Assembly (NCBI GenBank): GCA_031987425.1
Contig: DALZZL010000049.1
Location: forward strand, 1-22,948
Reading direction: 5' to 3'
DNA from: Stenotrophomonas_A sp002429615
GTDB taxonomy: Bacteria; Pseudomonadota; Gammaproteobacteria; Xanthomonadales; Xanthomonadaceae
DNA: 22,948 nucleotides
This document shows positions 6,452 to 14,439 of the stretch, piece after piece. Each line of letters starts with the position of its first letter. Within the stretch, counting starts at the first letter, position 1. The translations under genes were made by a program, and so were the position numbers. The notes beneath the pieces were generated by a model. It made no database searches. It was not told the origin of the DNA and worked only from the letters and a program-made list of their open reading frames with translations.

Positions 6452-8359
6452 TTACAGCACCGGCAGTTCGATGAAGCTCGGCTGCTGCGGCGTATGCCAG
6501 ATGCGCTGCGTCGCCTTCTGGTAATCAGCCGGTTTGGCGAAGTAGATGTTCGGCACGAACGTCTGCGGGTTGCGGTCGTACAGCGGGAACAGGCTCGACT
6601 GCACCTGCACCATCACCCGGTGCCCCGGCTTGAACACGTGGTTCGCATTCGGCAGGTCGAAGCGGTACGCCAGCGTCTCGTTGCTCGCCACCGCCTTCGC
6701 GGTCTCGAAGCCCTCGCGATAACGCCCACGGAAGATCGCCAACGACACCGGCAGCTCATAGCCACCCATCTTCGGGTCGCCCGCGTTCTCATCCGGCGAT
6801 ACGTCGATCAGCTTCACCACCCAGTCGCTGTCGCTGCCACTCGTGGACGCCTGCAGGTTCACCACCGGCACGCCGCCGATCTTCAGCGGCGCGGTCAGCG
6901 GCTCGCTGACATAGGTCAGCACGTCCTGCCGCCCTTCCACGAAACGCTGGTCCTGCACCAGCCAGGTGGTCCACATGTCGCGATCGCCGAAATGCACCGG
7001 GCGCGGCACGAACGGCACCGGCTTGGCCGGGTCGGAGACGTATTCCTCGTACTCGCCCTGCCCCGCCGCCGGCGCCTGGAACGAGAGCTTGCCGCCGGCC
7101 TGCAGATACAGCGGCTTCGTCTGCGCCGCGCAGCCCTGCGCGCACGAACGCGGCCACTGCTGCAGCCGGTCCCAATGGTTCTCACCGGTGTTGTAGATCA
7201 GCACCGGCGGCGTATCGGCCTTCGGCGCGCCATCGACCAGGTACTGGTCGAAGAACGGCCGCAGCACGTCGCGGCGGAACTGGTGTGCGGTGTCGCCGTC
7301 GAACTTCAGCGCGCCCAGCGAACTGCCGTCGTAGTTCACCTGGCTGTGCCGCCACGGGCCCATCACCAGGTAGTTGAGCGTGTTGCCGCTGTCGCGCCCT
7401 TCCATCGCCTGGTAGCTGTGGTTGGCGCCGTACATGTCCTCCTGGTCCCACAGGCCCTGCAGCCACATCGTGGGCACCTTGAGCGGCGTGTTGGCCATCA
7501 CCTTGTCCAGCGCCTGCTCCTGCCAGAACGCGTCATAGGCCGGGTGCTCGGTGAGCTTGTGCCACCAGGGCAGCTGCTCCAATCCGGCGGCGCGGGCGAA
7601 ATCGCCGGCGGAACCGGCGCGCAGGAAGTTGCTGTAGTCGTCGTAGCCTTCGCGCGGGATCGATACGCCCTTGCCGCGCGCGGTGAGCTGGCCGGTGAAG
7701 TAGTCGAAGTTCACCTGGCGGAAGGCGCCATTGTTGAGCCAGTCGTCGCCCTTCCAACCGTCGATCATCGGGCTCTCCGGCGCGGCCACCTTCAACGCCG
7801 GGTGCGGGTTGGTCAGCGCCATCACCACGGTGAAGCCTTCGTAGGAGGAGCCGATCATGCCGACCTTGCCGTTGCTCTCCGGCACGTGCTTCACCAGCCA
7901 GTCGATCGTGTCCCAGGCGTCGGTGGCGTGGTCGACCTTGGTGTTGTTCAACGGGCCGCGCAGCGGCCGGGTCATCACGTAGTCGCCCTCCGAACCGTGC
8001 TTGCCGCGGATGTCCTGGAACACGCGGATGTAGCCGCCATCCACGAACACGTCATCGCCCTGCGGCAGCAGATCCTTCATGTGCGGCGAGTTGCTGCGCT
8101 CGGCACGGCCATCGGCATCGTAGGGCGTGCGCGTCAGCAACATCGGCGCGTGGCGCGCGCCCTTGGGCACCACGATCACCGTGTGCAGCTTCACCCCATC
8201 GCGCATCGGAATCATCACCACGCGCTTCTCGTAATCGTAGGCGTCGGTGGGCGCGACGAACTTCTTGCCGGTGATGTCCGGCGTCATCGGCGCGGTCTGC
8301 GCCATGGCCTGCGATACGGCGAGCGCGAGAACGGCGACACATAGCAGCGAGCGTTGCAT
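6452..8359 (-). CDS. alpha-amino-acid ester hydrolase (CocE/NonD family), periplasmic
   Basis: This serine alpha/beta hydrolase cleaves, and can form, esters and amides of alpha-amino acids, including beta-lactam side chains such as those of ampicillin and cefalexin. The protein has 635 residues. A signal peptide (LLCVAVLALAVSQAMAQ, cleavage about residue 20) sends it to the periplasm. Key residues match the Xanthomonas citri enzyme with a constant offset of two. The nucleophile is Ser172 in GSSYEG, with Asp305 and His338 (GPWRHS) completing the triad. Tyr80 and Tyr173 form the oxyanion hole. Asp206, Glu307 and Asp308 form the carboxylate cluster that binds the substrate amino group. A C-terminal jelly-roll domain follows. 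The ATG at 8359 is chosen because the signal peptide begins there; the open frame upstream is not signal-like. It is transcribed away from pgaA. Confidence 0.93.
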   Translation of the reverse strand: MQRSLLCVAVLALAVSQAMAQTAPMTPDITGKKFVAPTDAYDYEKRVVMIPMRDGVKLHTVIVVPKGARHAPMLLTRTPYDADGRAERSNSPHMKDLLPQGDDVFVDGGYIRVFQDIRGKHGSEGDYVMTRPLRGPLNNTKVDHATDAWDTIDWLVKHVPESNGKVGMIGSSYEGFTVVMALTNPHPALKVAAPESPMIDGWKGDDWLNNGAFRQVNFDYFTGQLTARGKGVSIPREGYDDYSNFLRAGSAGDFARAAGLEQLPWWHKLTEHPAYDAFWQEQALDKVMANTPLKVPTMWLQGLWDQEDMYGANHSYQAMEGRDSGNTLNYLVMGPWRHSQVNYDGSSLGALKFDGDTAHQFRRDVLRPFFDQYLVDGAPKADTPPVLIYNTGENHWDRLQQWPRSCAQGCAAQTKPLYLQAGGKLSFQAPAAGQGEYEEYVSDPAKPVPFVPRPVHFGDRDMWTTWLVQDQRFVEGRQDVLTYVSEPLTAPLKIGGVPVVNLQASTSGSDSDWVVKLIDVSPDENAGDPKMGGYELPVSLAIFRGRYREGFETAKAVASNETLAYRFDLPNANHVFKPGHRVMVQVQSSLFPLYDRNPQTFVPNIYFAKPADYQKATQRIWHTPQQPSFIELPVL

Positions 8360-8584
8360 GCAATGACTCCACGAGGGCGAAGGCGGTCGAATGACCGGGA
8401 ACCTGCGCATCATGCACGCGCATCGAACAATGAGAAAGATCGTAGACATTGAACCCGCTGTCTGGCGCACAAATATCGCTCGTCGCCGCTTCCGAATATT
8501 CGAATATCGCGCTGCAGCATGCGCTTTCTAAGATCGGCGCCTTCGTGTGCACCCGGCACTCGCGGCGATATCCAGCGGCCCTCC
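8360..8584. promoter_or_regulatory. divergent intergenic region, ester hydrolase / first pga operon
   Basis: This 225-bp region separates two divergent genes and must hold both promoters. I see two overlapping perfect palindromes around 8493-8507 (listed separately) and a small CGGTC-GAAT-GACCG hairpin at 8384-8397. TTGAAC at 8449-8454 has only poor -10 partners. No convincing sigma-70 promoter stands out on either strand. Confidence 0.5.
8493..8507. promoter_or_regulatory. overlapping AT-rich palindromes upstream of pgaA copy 1
   Basis: CGAATATTCG (8493-8502) and ATATTCGAATAT (8496-8507) are both perfect palindromes and share their central bases. This is unusual in GC-rich DNA and lies about 80 bp before the pgaA start. 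It could be an operator for a dimeric regulator or part of a promoter. No known consensus is matched. Confidence 0.4.
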
Positions 8585-10618
8585 ATGAGTTCGCGATACC
8601 TGTTCAAGCGCATGGCCCTGGCCATCGCCTCCACCTGCATCTCCACGCCAGTGCTGGCCGCCTCGGCCTGCGTTCCCGCGGCGAATCCGGCCGACGTCGC
8701 GCCCGCGGTTGGCGACTGGTATGCCACGCTGGCAGGCGTCGAACGCGCACTGGCCTGTGCGCCGACGGATCGCCACCTGCTGCGCGAGCGCGTGCTGGCA
8801 CTGAGCGCCATCGGCAGCAACGACACCGCCTGGCGTTGGGCGAATGCCAGCCACGATCTGGTCGATCCACAGACGTTCGATCAACTGACGAGCAAGCGCC
8901 TGGCGCGACTCATCGGCTGGAGTGAAGTCGGCCGGGATGAAGCGGCGCGCCTTGCCGCGGCACAGGATGCGCTGCAGGCAAGCAATGCCTACCTGGCCCA
9001 GGTGATCGGAAAAGACAGCACGGCTGTCATGCGCACCCGGCTCGATCGCCTGCTGCTGCTGAACCGGCTCGGACAGCATCAACAGCTCGCCGACGAGCAG
9101 GCATTGCTGCAACGCGAGGGCATCGCGGTGCCGCCTTATCTGATCGGCGCGGTCTCCGACTCGCTGATGGCCCTGCGTCGTCCTGCCGAGGCGGCCGCGC
9201 TGCTGGCGCCACAGCTGGACGGCTCGGTCGAGCGCGCCACCCTGCAGGTCCGCCATGCCTTCGCCGAGCTGGAAATGGAACACAGCCCGGCAGCGCTCAT
9301 CGAGCTGCGCGACTATGCGGCGCAGCAGCCACCCCAGCGCTGGGACCGGCAGCACCGCGCGCGCCAGCGCAACTGGGCGCGCTATGACGCCGACCTCGCC
9401 CGCATCCAGATCACCGCCTATGCGGGCGATGCCGCCGCCGCGCAGGCCGAGCTGGAGGCGATGCTGAAGATCGCACCGGCCAATGGCGCATTGCACAGCG
9501 CACTGGGCCAGACCTATCTGATGCGCGGCTGGCCGCGGCGGGCGCTGGATCGCTTCCACATCGCCGCGATGTATGAGCCGGAGGACCTGCGCGCGCAGAT
9601 CGGCGAGGTCGAGGCCTTGATGGCGCTGCGTCGCGATGATCTCGCCGCGCCCCTGCATGCGCGCCTGCTGGCGGCCTATCCGGGCGCCAGCCGCGTGTGG
9701 CAGCTCGACCGCGCCTGGCGGCGCCATCGGGGTTGGCAGTGGGCCGTCACCGCCGGGGGTGGCCGCAGCGACGGGGCCAGCGCGACGACCGCGCCGCTGG
9801 GCAGTCGCGATGCGGAGTATGCGTTCTCCCTGCTGTCCCCGCTGATGGGCGAGCACTGGCGCCTGCGGACGGGCTACCTCGGCCGCCACGCCGACCTGCG
9901 CGACGAACGCGTGTCCCGTCGCGATGGCTACCTCGGCCTGCAATACACGCACGGTGCGTTCGACGCGTCGCTGGATGGACGCCCCGCGCAGGCCTCCTGG
10001 CCGCGCGACAGCGGCCTGGACCTGCGCCTGGGGTGGCAAGCGGGCGATCGCTGGTCGCTGTCAGGAGCATTCCATCGCAACGCCACCGACGCCTCACTGC
10101 AGGCATTGCAGGCCGGCATCACCGCCGATCGCTACGACGCCGCGGTGCGTTACCAGCCCGACGAACTGCACGGCGCCCGCTTCGCCATCAGCCGCCTGGC
10201 CTATACCGACGGCAACCGCCGCGACAGCCTGCTCGGCCGCTACGAGCAGCAGCTGGCGCATGCCGACCGCTGGTGGCTGGACGGCGACGGCACCGTCTAT
10301 GCCAGCCGCGCCAGCCAGGCCGACGCGCCCTATTTCAACCCCGCGCGCGATGGATCGCTGGAACTGGGACTGCGCGTCTCGCAGCGTCCCTGGCGCGAGT
10401 ACGACCGGTATTTCCTGCATCGCCTGTCGCTGTCGGCCGGTCGCTACTGGCAGGACGGCTATGGCACGGCGTGGGTGCCGTCCGCGCGTTACGAACACGA
10501 ATGGCGCTTCGCGCCCGGGCGTCTGCTGCGCTACGGGTTGTCGTGGGCGCAACCGGTCTATGACGGCGCCCGCGAGCGTCGGCTCGGGCTGGATGCTGGC
10601 TTCTACTGGGAGGAATGA
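8585..10618 (+). CDS. pgaA: PgaA-like PNAG export porin, copy 1
   Basis: This outer-membrane exporter of poly-beta-1,6-N-acetylglucosamine has periplasmic TPR repeats and a C-terminal beta-barrel. The protein has 677 residues, shorter than E. coli PgaA (807). A signal peptide spans about residues 1-25 (SSRYLFKRMALAIASTC, ending VLA-ASA). The TPR-like region runs to about residue 370 (for example LKIAPANGALHSALGQTYLM). From about residue 380, alternating aromatic strands form the barrel. It ends YDGARERRLGLDAGFYWEE, with an aromatic near the C-terminus but not at the last position. The ATG at 8585 is chosen for its basic signal-peptide start; no strong ribosome-binding site is visible. One base separates its stop from pgaB. 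Family assignment leans on the operon. Confidence 0.9.
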   Translation: MSSRYLFKRMALAIASTCISTPVLAASACVPAANPADVAPAVGDWYATLAGVERALACAPTDRHLLRERVLALSAIGSNDTAWRWANASHDLVDPQTFDQLTSKRLARLIGWSEVGRDEAARLAAAQDALQASNAYLAQVIGKDSTAVMRTRLDRLLLLNRLGQHQQLADEQALLQREGIAVPPYLIGAVSDSLMALRRPAEAAALLAPQLDGSVERATLQVRHAFAELEMEHSPAALIELRDYAAQQPPQRWDRQHRARQRNWARYDADLARIQITAYAGDAAAAQAELEAMLKIAPANGALHSALGQTYLMRGWPRRALDRFHIAAMYEPEDLRAQIGEVEALMALRRDDLAAPLHARLLAAYPGASRVWQLDRAWRRHRGWQWAVTAGGGRSDGASATTAPLGSRDAEYAFSLLSPLMGEHWRLRTGYLGRHADLRDERVSRRDGYLGLQYTHGAFDASLDGRPAQASWPRDSGLDLRLGWQAGDRWSLSGAFHRNATDASLQALQAGITADRYDAAVRYQPDELHGARFAISRLAYTDGNRRDSLLGRYEQQLAHADRWWLDGDGTVYASRASQADAPYFNPARDGSLELGLRVSQRPWREYDRYFLHRLSLSAGRYWQDGYGTAWVPSARYEHEWRFAPGRLLRYGLSWAQPVYDGARERRLGLDAGFYWEE

Positions 10619-10619
10619 C

Positions 10620-12500
10620 ATGTTGAAGACACTTCGCCACGGGCTGGGGTGCATGCTGCTGGCCGGCCTGGCCTGGGCCACGCACGCCGAGGCCGCCCCC
10701 GCGTCACTGCCGCCGGTGCTGGTGCTGAGTTATCACGACATCCGCGATGACGTGGCCGGCACCCAGGACCCCGACCGCTACGCCACCGACAGCCAGAACT
10801 TCGCCGCGCACCTGGAATGGCTGGACGCGCACGACTTCCATCCGGTGTCGCTGTCGCAGCTGGTCGAGGCCAGCCGCGGCGGCGCGTCGCTACCCGAGCG
10901 GCCGGTCCTGCTGACCTTCGACGACGGCCTGCGCAGCACCTACACCCGAGCCTTCCCGCTGCTGCGCGCGTATGGCTTTCCCGCGCTGGTCGCGGTCGTC
11001 ACCGACTGGGTGGACCTGCCGGCCGAGCGCGTCGTCGACTATGGCCCGCGTCCGTTCCGCCGCGACGATTTCCTCACCTGGGCGCAGCTGCGCGAGATGC
11101 GCGATAGCGGGCTGGTGGAGATCGCCAGCCATACGCATGACCTGCACCACGGCGTGCGCGCCAATCCACAGGGCAACAGCACGCCGGCGGCGGTGACGCG
11201 CATCTATGATCCCGCGCGTGCCGACTACGAGGATGCCGCGCGCTACGAGCAACGCATCCGCGACGACCTGGCGCGCAGCCGTGACCTGATCACCCAACAC
11301 ACCGGGCAGGCGCCGCGCGCCATCGTCTGGCCGTATGCCGCCTACAGCCGCAACAGCAACCGCATCGCCGAGAGCCTGGGCATGCAGGTGTCCTTCGACC
11401 TCGAAGGGGCATGGACCGCGGTGAGCGCGGACCTGCACGGCCTCGCCCGCCTGCTGGTCACCGGCAACCCCAGCGTGACCCAGCTCGTGCCCGAGCTGTA
11501 CGCGCAGCCATCGCCGCAGAACATGCGTGCGCTGCAGGTCGACCTCGACGCGGTCTACGACCCGGATCCGGCACAGCAGGAGCGCAACCTCGGCAAGCTG
11601 CTGGAGAAGGTGCGCGCGATCTCGCCCACCTATGTGTTCCTGCAGGCCTTCGCCGACCCGGACGGCAACGGCAGCGCCGATGCGCTGTACTTCCCCAACC
11701 GCTTCCTGCCGATGCGCGCGGACCTCTACAACCGCGTGGCCTGGCAGCTGCGCACCCGTACCGGCGTGGAGGTGTTCGGCTGGCTGCCGGTGCTGGGCTT
11801 CGAACTGCCGGACCGCGTGCAGCGCGACGCACTGGCGATCCGCAGCCGCGAGGCGGATGCGATCTTCCGCCTGGATTTCACCCAGCCCGACACGCAACGC
11901 ATCATCCGCGGCATCTACGATGACCTGGCCGCCAATTCCTATCTGCACGGCCTGCTGTTCCACGACGATGCCTACCTGCGCGACCACGAACTGCCACAGC
12001 TGTTCCCGGGCCAGCCCGCGGCGCGCACGCAGGCGCTGATCGACTTCACCCTGTCGCTGCGCGACGCCGCCGAGCAATGGCGGCCGAAGCTGAAGACCAT
12101 CGCCAACATCTACGCCATGCCGGTGCTGGACGCGCGCAGCGAGGCCTGGTTCGCGCAGAACCTGTCGGCGTTCAACCGCGCCTACGACCACAGCGCGCTG
12201 ATGGCGATGCCGTGGATGGAACGCGCGCCACGTCCGCAACGCTGGATGGATACCCTGGTCGAGGCGGTCAAGCAGCACGATCCCGGCCTGCAGAAGACCA
12301 TCTTCGAACTGCAGACCGTGGACTGGAACACCCGCCAGCCGATTGCCGACGCCACGCTCAGCCGGCAGATGCTGCGCCTGCAGTCGCAGGGCGTGCGCCA
12401 TTTCGCCTGGTATCCCTATGACTTCACCCGCGACCGGCCATCGCTGCCGACCGCACGCGCGTTGATGTCGGTCAATCCCTTTCCCTATGAGGAAAGGTAG
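10620..12500 (+). CDS. pgaB: PgaB, PNAG N-deacetylase / glycoside hydrolase, copy 1
   Basis: This periplasmic enzyme removes some acetyl groups from PNAG so the polymer can be exported, and its C-terminal GH153 domain can cleave de-N-acetylated PNAG. The protein has 626 residues. The N-terminal deacetylase (CE4-like) domain has LSYHDIRDD, TFDDG with Asp101-Asp102, and metal ligands His171 and His176 (SHTHDLHH). The C-terminal domain (from about residue 300) has VDLDAVYDPDPAQ, LQAFADPDGNG and FHDD at 447-450, which likely includes the catalytic Asp. The signal peptide ends THAEA-AP and has no lipobox Cys, unlike the E. coli lipoprotein. It starts one base after the pgaA stop and abuts pgaC. 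Confidence 0.95.
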   Translation: MLKTLRHGLGCMLLAGLAWATHAEAAPASLPPVLVLSYHDIRDDVAGTQDPDRYATDSQNFAAHLEWLDAHDFHPVSLSQLVEASRGGASLPERPVLLTFDDGLRSTYTRAFPLLRAYGFPALVAVVTDWVDLPAERVVDYGPRPFRRDDFLTWAQLREMRDSGLVEIASHTHDLHHGVRANPQGNSTPAAVTRIYDPARADYEDAARYEQRIRDDLARSRDLITQHTGQAPRAIVWPYAAYSRNSNRIAESLGMQVSFDLEGAWTAVSADLHGLARLLVTGNPSVTQLVPELYAQPSPQNMRALQVDLDAVYDPDPAQQERNLGKLLEKVRAISPTYVFLQAFADPDGNGSADALYFPNRFLPMRADLYNRVAWQLRTRTGVEVFGWLPVLGFELPDRVQRDALAIRSREADAIFRLDFTQPDTQRIIRGIYDDLAANSYLHGLLFHDDAYLRDHELPQLFPGQPAARTQALIDFTLSLRDAAEQWRPKLKTIANIYAMPVLDARSEAWFAQNLSAFNRAYDHSALMAMPWMERAPRPQRWMDTLVEAVKQHDPGLQKTIFELQTVDWNTRQPIADATLSRQMLRLQSQGVRHFAWYPYDFTRDRPSLPTARALMSVNPFPYEER

Positions 12501-13745
12501 ATGAGCCACCTGGCCCTGCTGGCGTCGTATTTCGCCTTCCTTTACCCGATGCTGATGTCGTGCCTGTGGATCAGTGGCGGGCTGTATCACTACCTGCGAC
12601 GCGAACGTCATGGCCCCAGCTTCGACCAGCCACCGGCATTCGACGCGGACCCGCCGTTCGTCACCCTGCTGGTGCCCTGCCACAACGAAGGCGACAACGT
12701 CCGCGAGACGATGGCCGCCGCCCTGGCGCAGCACTGGTCGCACTACGAGGTGATCGCGATCAACGACGGCAGCCGCGATGACACCGGCGCCCAGCTGGAT
12801 GCCCTGGCGCGGGCCAACCCGCGCCTGCGCGTGATCCACCTGGACCGCAACCTCGGCAAGGCCAATGCGCTGCGCATGGGCGCGCTGGCGGCGTGTTCGG
12901 AGTACCTGGTCTGCATCGATGGCGACGCCCTGCTGGAACCGCACGCACTGCACTGGATGGTGCACCCGCTGGTGACCGCGCCAGGCGTGGGCGCCGTCAC
13001 CGGCAATCCCCGCATCCGCAACCGTTCCACGCTGCTGGGGCGGATGCAGGTGGCGGAGTTCTCCTCGATCATCGGCATGATCAAGCGCACGCAGCGCTGC
13101 TACGGACGGATATTCACCGTCTCCGGGGTGATCTGCGCGTTCCGGCGTACCGCGCTGCACGAAGTCGGCTTCTGGGCCGACGACATGCTCACCGAGGACA
13201 TCGACATCAGCTGGCGCCTGCAGCTGGCCGGCTGGGAAATCCGTTACGAACCCAATGCGCTGTGCTTCATCCTGATGCCCGAAACCCTGCGCGGGCTGTG
13301 GCGGCAGCGCCTGCGCTGGGCGCAGGGCGGCATCGAGGTGATCCGCCGGCACGGCGCGGTGGTCTCGGCCTGGCGCCAGCGCAGGATGTGGCCGATCGCC
13401 GCCGAATACGCGCTCAGCGTGTGCTGGGCCTACACCGTGGGGATGCTGGCGCTGGCATGGCTGGCGCAGCGCATCGCCGGCGTGCCCGTCGCCACGCCCC
13501 GGCAGTTTCCAGGCAGCGCCGAGCTGCTGATGCTGGGCGTATGCATGCTGCAGTTCGCCTGCAGCCTGCTGATCGACCGGCGCTACGAACGGCAGGTCGG
13601 GCGCAACTACTTCTGGGTCGCCTGGTATCCCCTCGCCTACTGGCTCATCAGCGCCACCACCACCCTGGTGGCGGTACCCAAGCATTTCCTGCGCCGCGGT
13701 GGGCAGCGCGCCACCTGGACCAGTCCCGACCGAGGCATCCGATGA
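12501..13745 (+). CDS. pgaC: PgaC, poly-beta-1,6-GlcNAc synthase, copy 1
   Basis: This inner-membrane family 2 glycosyltransferase polymerises UDP-GlcNAc into PNAG and works with PgaD under c-di-GMP control. The protein has 414 residues. One N-terminal membrane segment (about 6-30) precedes the catalytic domain. The motifs are AINDGS (88-91), IDGDALL with Asp140/Asp142, TED (Asp233 as likely base) and QRLRW (269-273). Two or more C-terminal helices follow. It ends SPDRGIR, as in E. coli (SPDRGILRG). The ATG directly follows the pgaB stop, and its own stop overlaps pgaD as ATGA. Confidence 0.96.
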   Translation: MSHLALLASYFAFLYPMLMSCLWISGGLYHYLRRERHGPSFDQPPAFDADPPFVTLLVPCHNEGDNVRETMAAALAQHWSHYEVIAINDGSRDDTGAQLDALARANPRLRVIHLDRNLGKANALRMGALAACSEYLVCIDGDALLEPHALHWMVHPLVTAPGVGAVTGNPRIRNRSTLLGRMQVAEFSSIIGMIKRTQRCYGRIFTVSGVICAFRRTALHEVGFWADDMLTEDIDISWRLQLAGWEIRYEPNALCFILMPETLRGLWRQRLRWAQGGIEVIRRHGAVVSAWRQRRMWPIAAEYALSVCWAYTVGMLALAWLAQRIAGVPVATPRQFPGSAELLMLGVCMLQFACSLLIDRRYERQVGRNYFWVAWYPLAYWLISATTTLVAVPKHFLRRGGQRATWTSPDRGIR

Positions 13746-14251
13746 AGAGCAAGCGTGCTGGCAAGGGTGATTTTCCGTTGATCCGGCGGCCGCAGCGCCA
13801 GCGGCGCCTTCCCCGTGCGGCCTGGACGCTGGTGACGCTGGCGTTGTGGATCGCCTATGGCTACCTGGCCATGTCGCTGTTTGAACCCGGATTGTGGGAA
13901 GGGCGCGATCCGCTGGACTGGGTCGTGCGCCATCGCGGTGACCTCACCCTGTCCTGGCTTCTCGCCCTGGGCGCCACCGCCGCATCGTTCCTGCTGGTCG
14001 CATGGACGGAGCTGGATCGGCTGCGGCAGCGACGTCGCCCGCCGTTGCGCCTGCCCGACGTGCATGCCAGCGCGATCGCGCAGCGCCTGCATGCCAGCCG
14101 CACGCTGCAGCAGCAGCTGGCGCGCGGAAAGATCGTGCACCTGCAGCTGGACGACGCCGCGCGTCCGGTGCGCGCCGAGACGCACTCGCTGCCACGCGTC
14201 TCATCGCGAAAGCCACGCGCGCCACGTCCGCGCAAACGCGGCCAGGAATAA
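13742..14251 (+). CDS. pgaD: PgaD-like accessory subunit, copy 1 (divergent)
   Basis: This small inner-membrane partner of PgaC is needed for c-di-GMP-activated synthesis in E. coli. The protein has 169 residues, longer than E. coli PgaD (137). It has two hydrophobic segments, about 28-46 and 69-88. After the second, WTELDRLR (88-95) replaces the family WALYNKLRF; the position of E. coli Asn75 is Asp92 and that of Lys76 is Arg93. The C-terminal tail is strongly basic (SSRKPRAPRPRKRGQE). It overlaps pgaC by four bases and is the last gene of the first operon. Sequence similarity alone is weak; the order and topology make the call. Confidence 0.8.
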   Translation: MKSKRAGKGDFPLIRRPQRQRRLPRAAWTLVTLALWIAYGYLAMSLFEPGLWEGRDPLDWVVRHRGDLTLSWLLALGATAASFLLVAWTELDRLRQRRRPPLRLPDVHASAIAQRLHASRTLQQQLARGKIVHLQLDDAARPVRAETHSLPRVSSRKPRAPRPRKRGQE

Positions 14252-14439
14252 TCACGCATCGCGCAAGTGCATGCGCGGCATTGATTCAAGCTCCATTTTG
14301 TCTGGTGGCAGCGTGCACACTCAGCGCACATCGCATCAACGTGATGTTGACGCGTGAATGCGCAGGATTGTTGGCGACATCACATTGAGCTTTCAACGGA
14401 TGCCGCATTTGCTTCTCCTCCCCACGCCGTCCCTGCCGC
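14252..14439. promoter_or_regulatory. spacer between the two pga operons
   Basis: This 188-bp gene-free stretch follows pgaD copy 1 and precedes pgaA copy 2. It probably carries a separate promoter for the second operon. It holds a nested inverted repeat at 14334-14350 (CATCA-ACG-TGATG overlapping TCAAC-GTGAT-GTTGA). TTGACG at 14347-14352 could be a -35, but no -10 lies at the right spacing. I see no intrinsic terminator for operon 1, so read-through is possible. It shows no obvious similarity to the region upstream of pgaA copy 1. Confidence 0.5.

Noticed and set aside
6494..8344. Open frame of 616 codons on the plus strand
   Set aside because: It lies opposite the ester hydrolase gene and shows only Arg/His/Val-rich shadow composition with no domain.
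8354..8363. TTGCATGCAA palindrome over the ester hydrolase start codon
   Set aside because: It is a single 10-bp dyad partly fixed by the ATG and codon 2. No consensus is matched, so it could be chance.
8449..8476. TTGAAC with AAATAT as a sigma-70 promoter for pgaA copy 1
   Set aside because: The -10 matches only three of six positions and the spacing is 16, too weak to call.
10890..13685. Open frame of 931 codons on the minus strand
   Set aside because: It is antisense to pgaB and pgaC copy 1, which have full motifs. The translation is His/Arg/Gln/Ala-rich low-complexity sequence, typical of frames opposite GC-rich genes.
12501..13745. Cellulose or hyaluronan synthase as an alternative for the family 2 glycosyltransferase
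   Set aside because: The PgaB deacetylase, PgaA porin and PgaD neighbours and the SPDRG C-terminus point to PNAG synthase. The same applies to copy 2.
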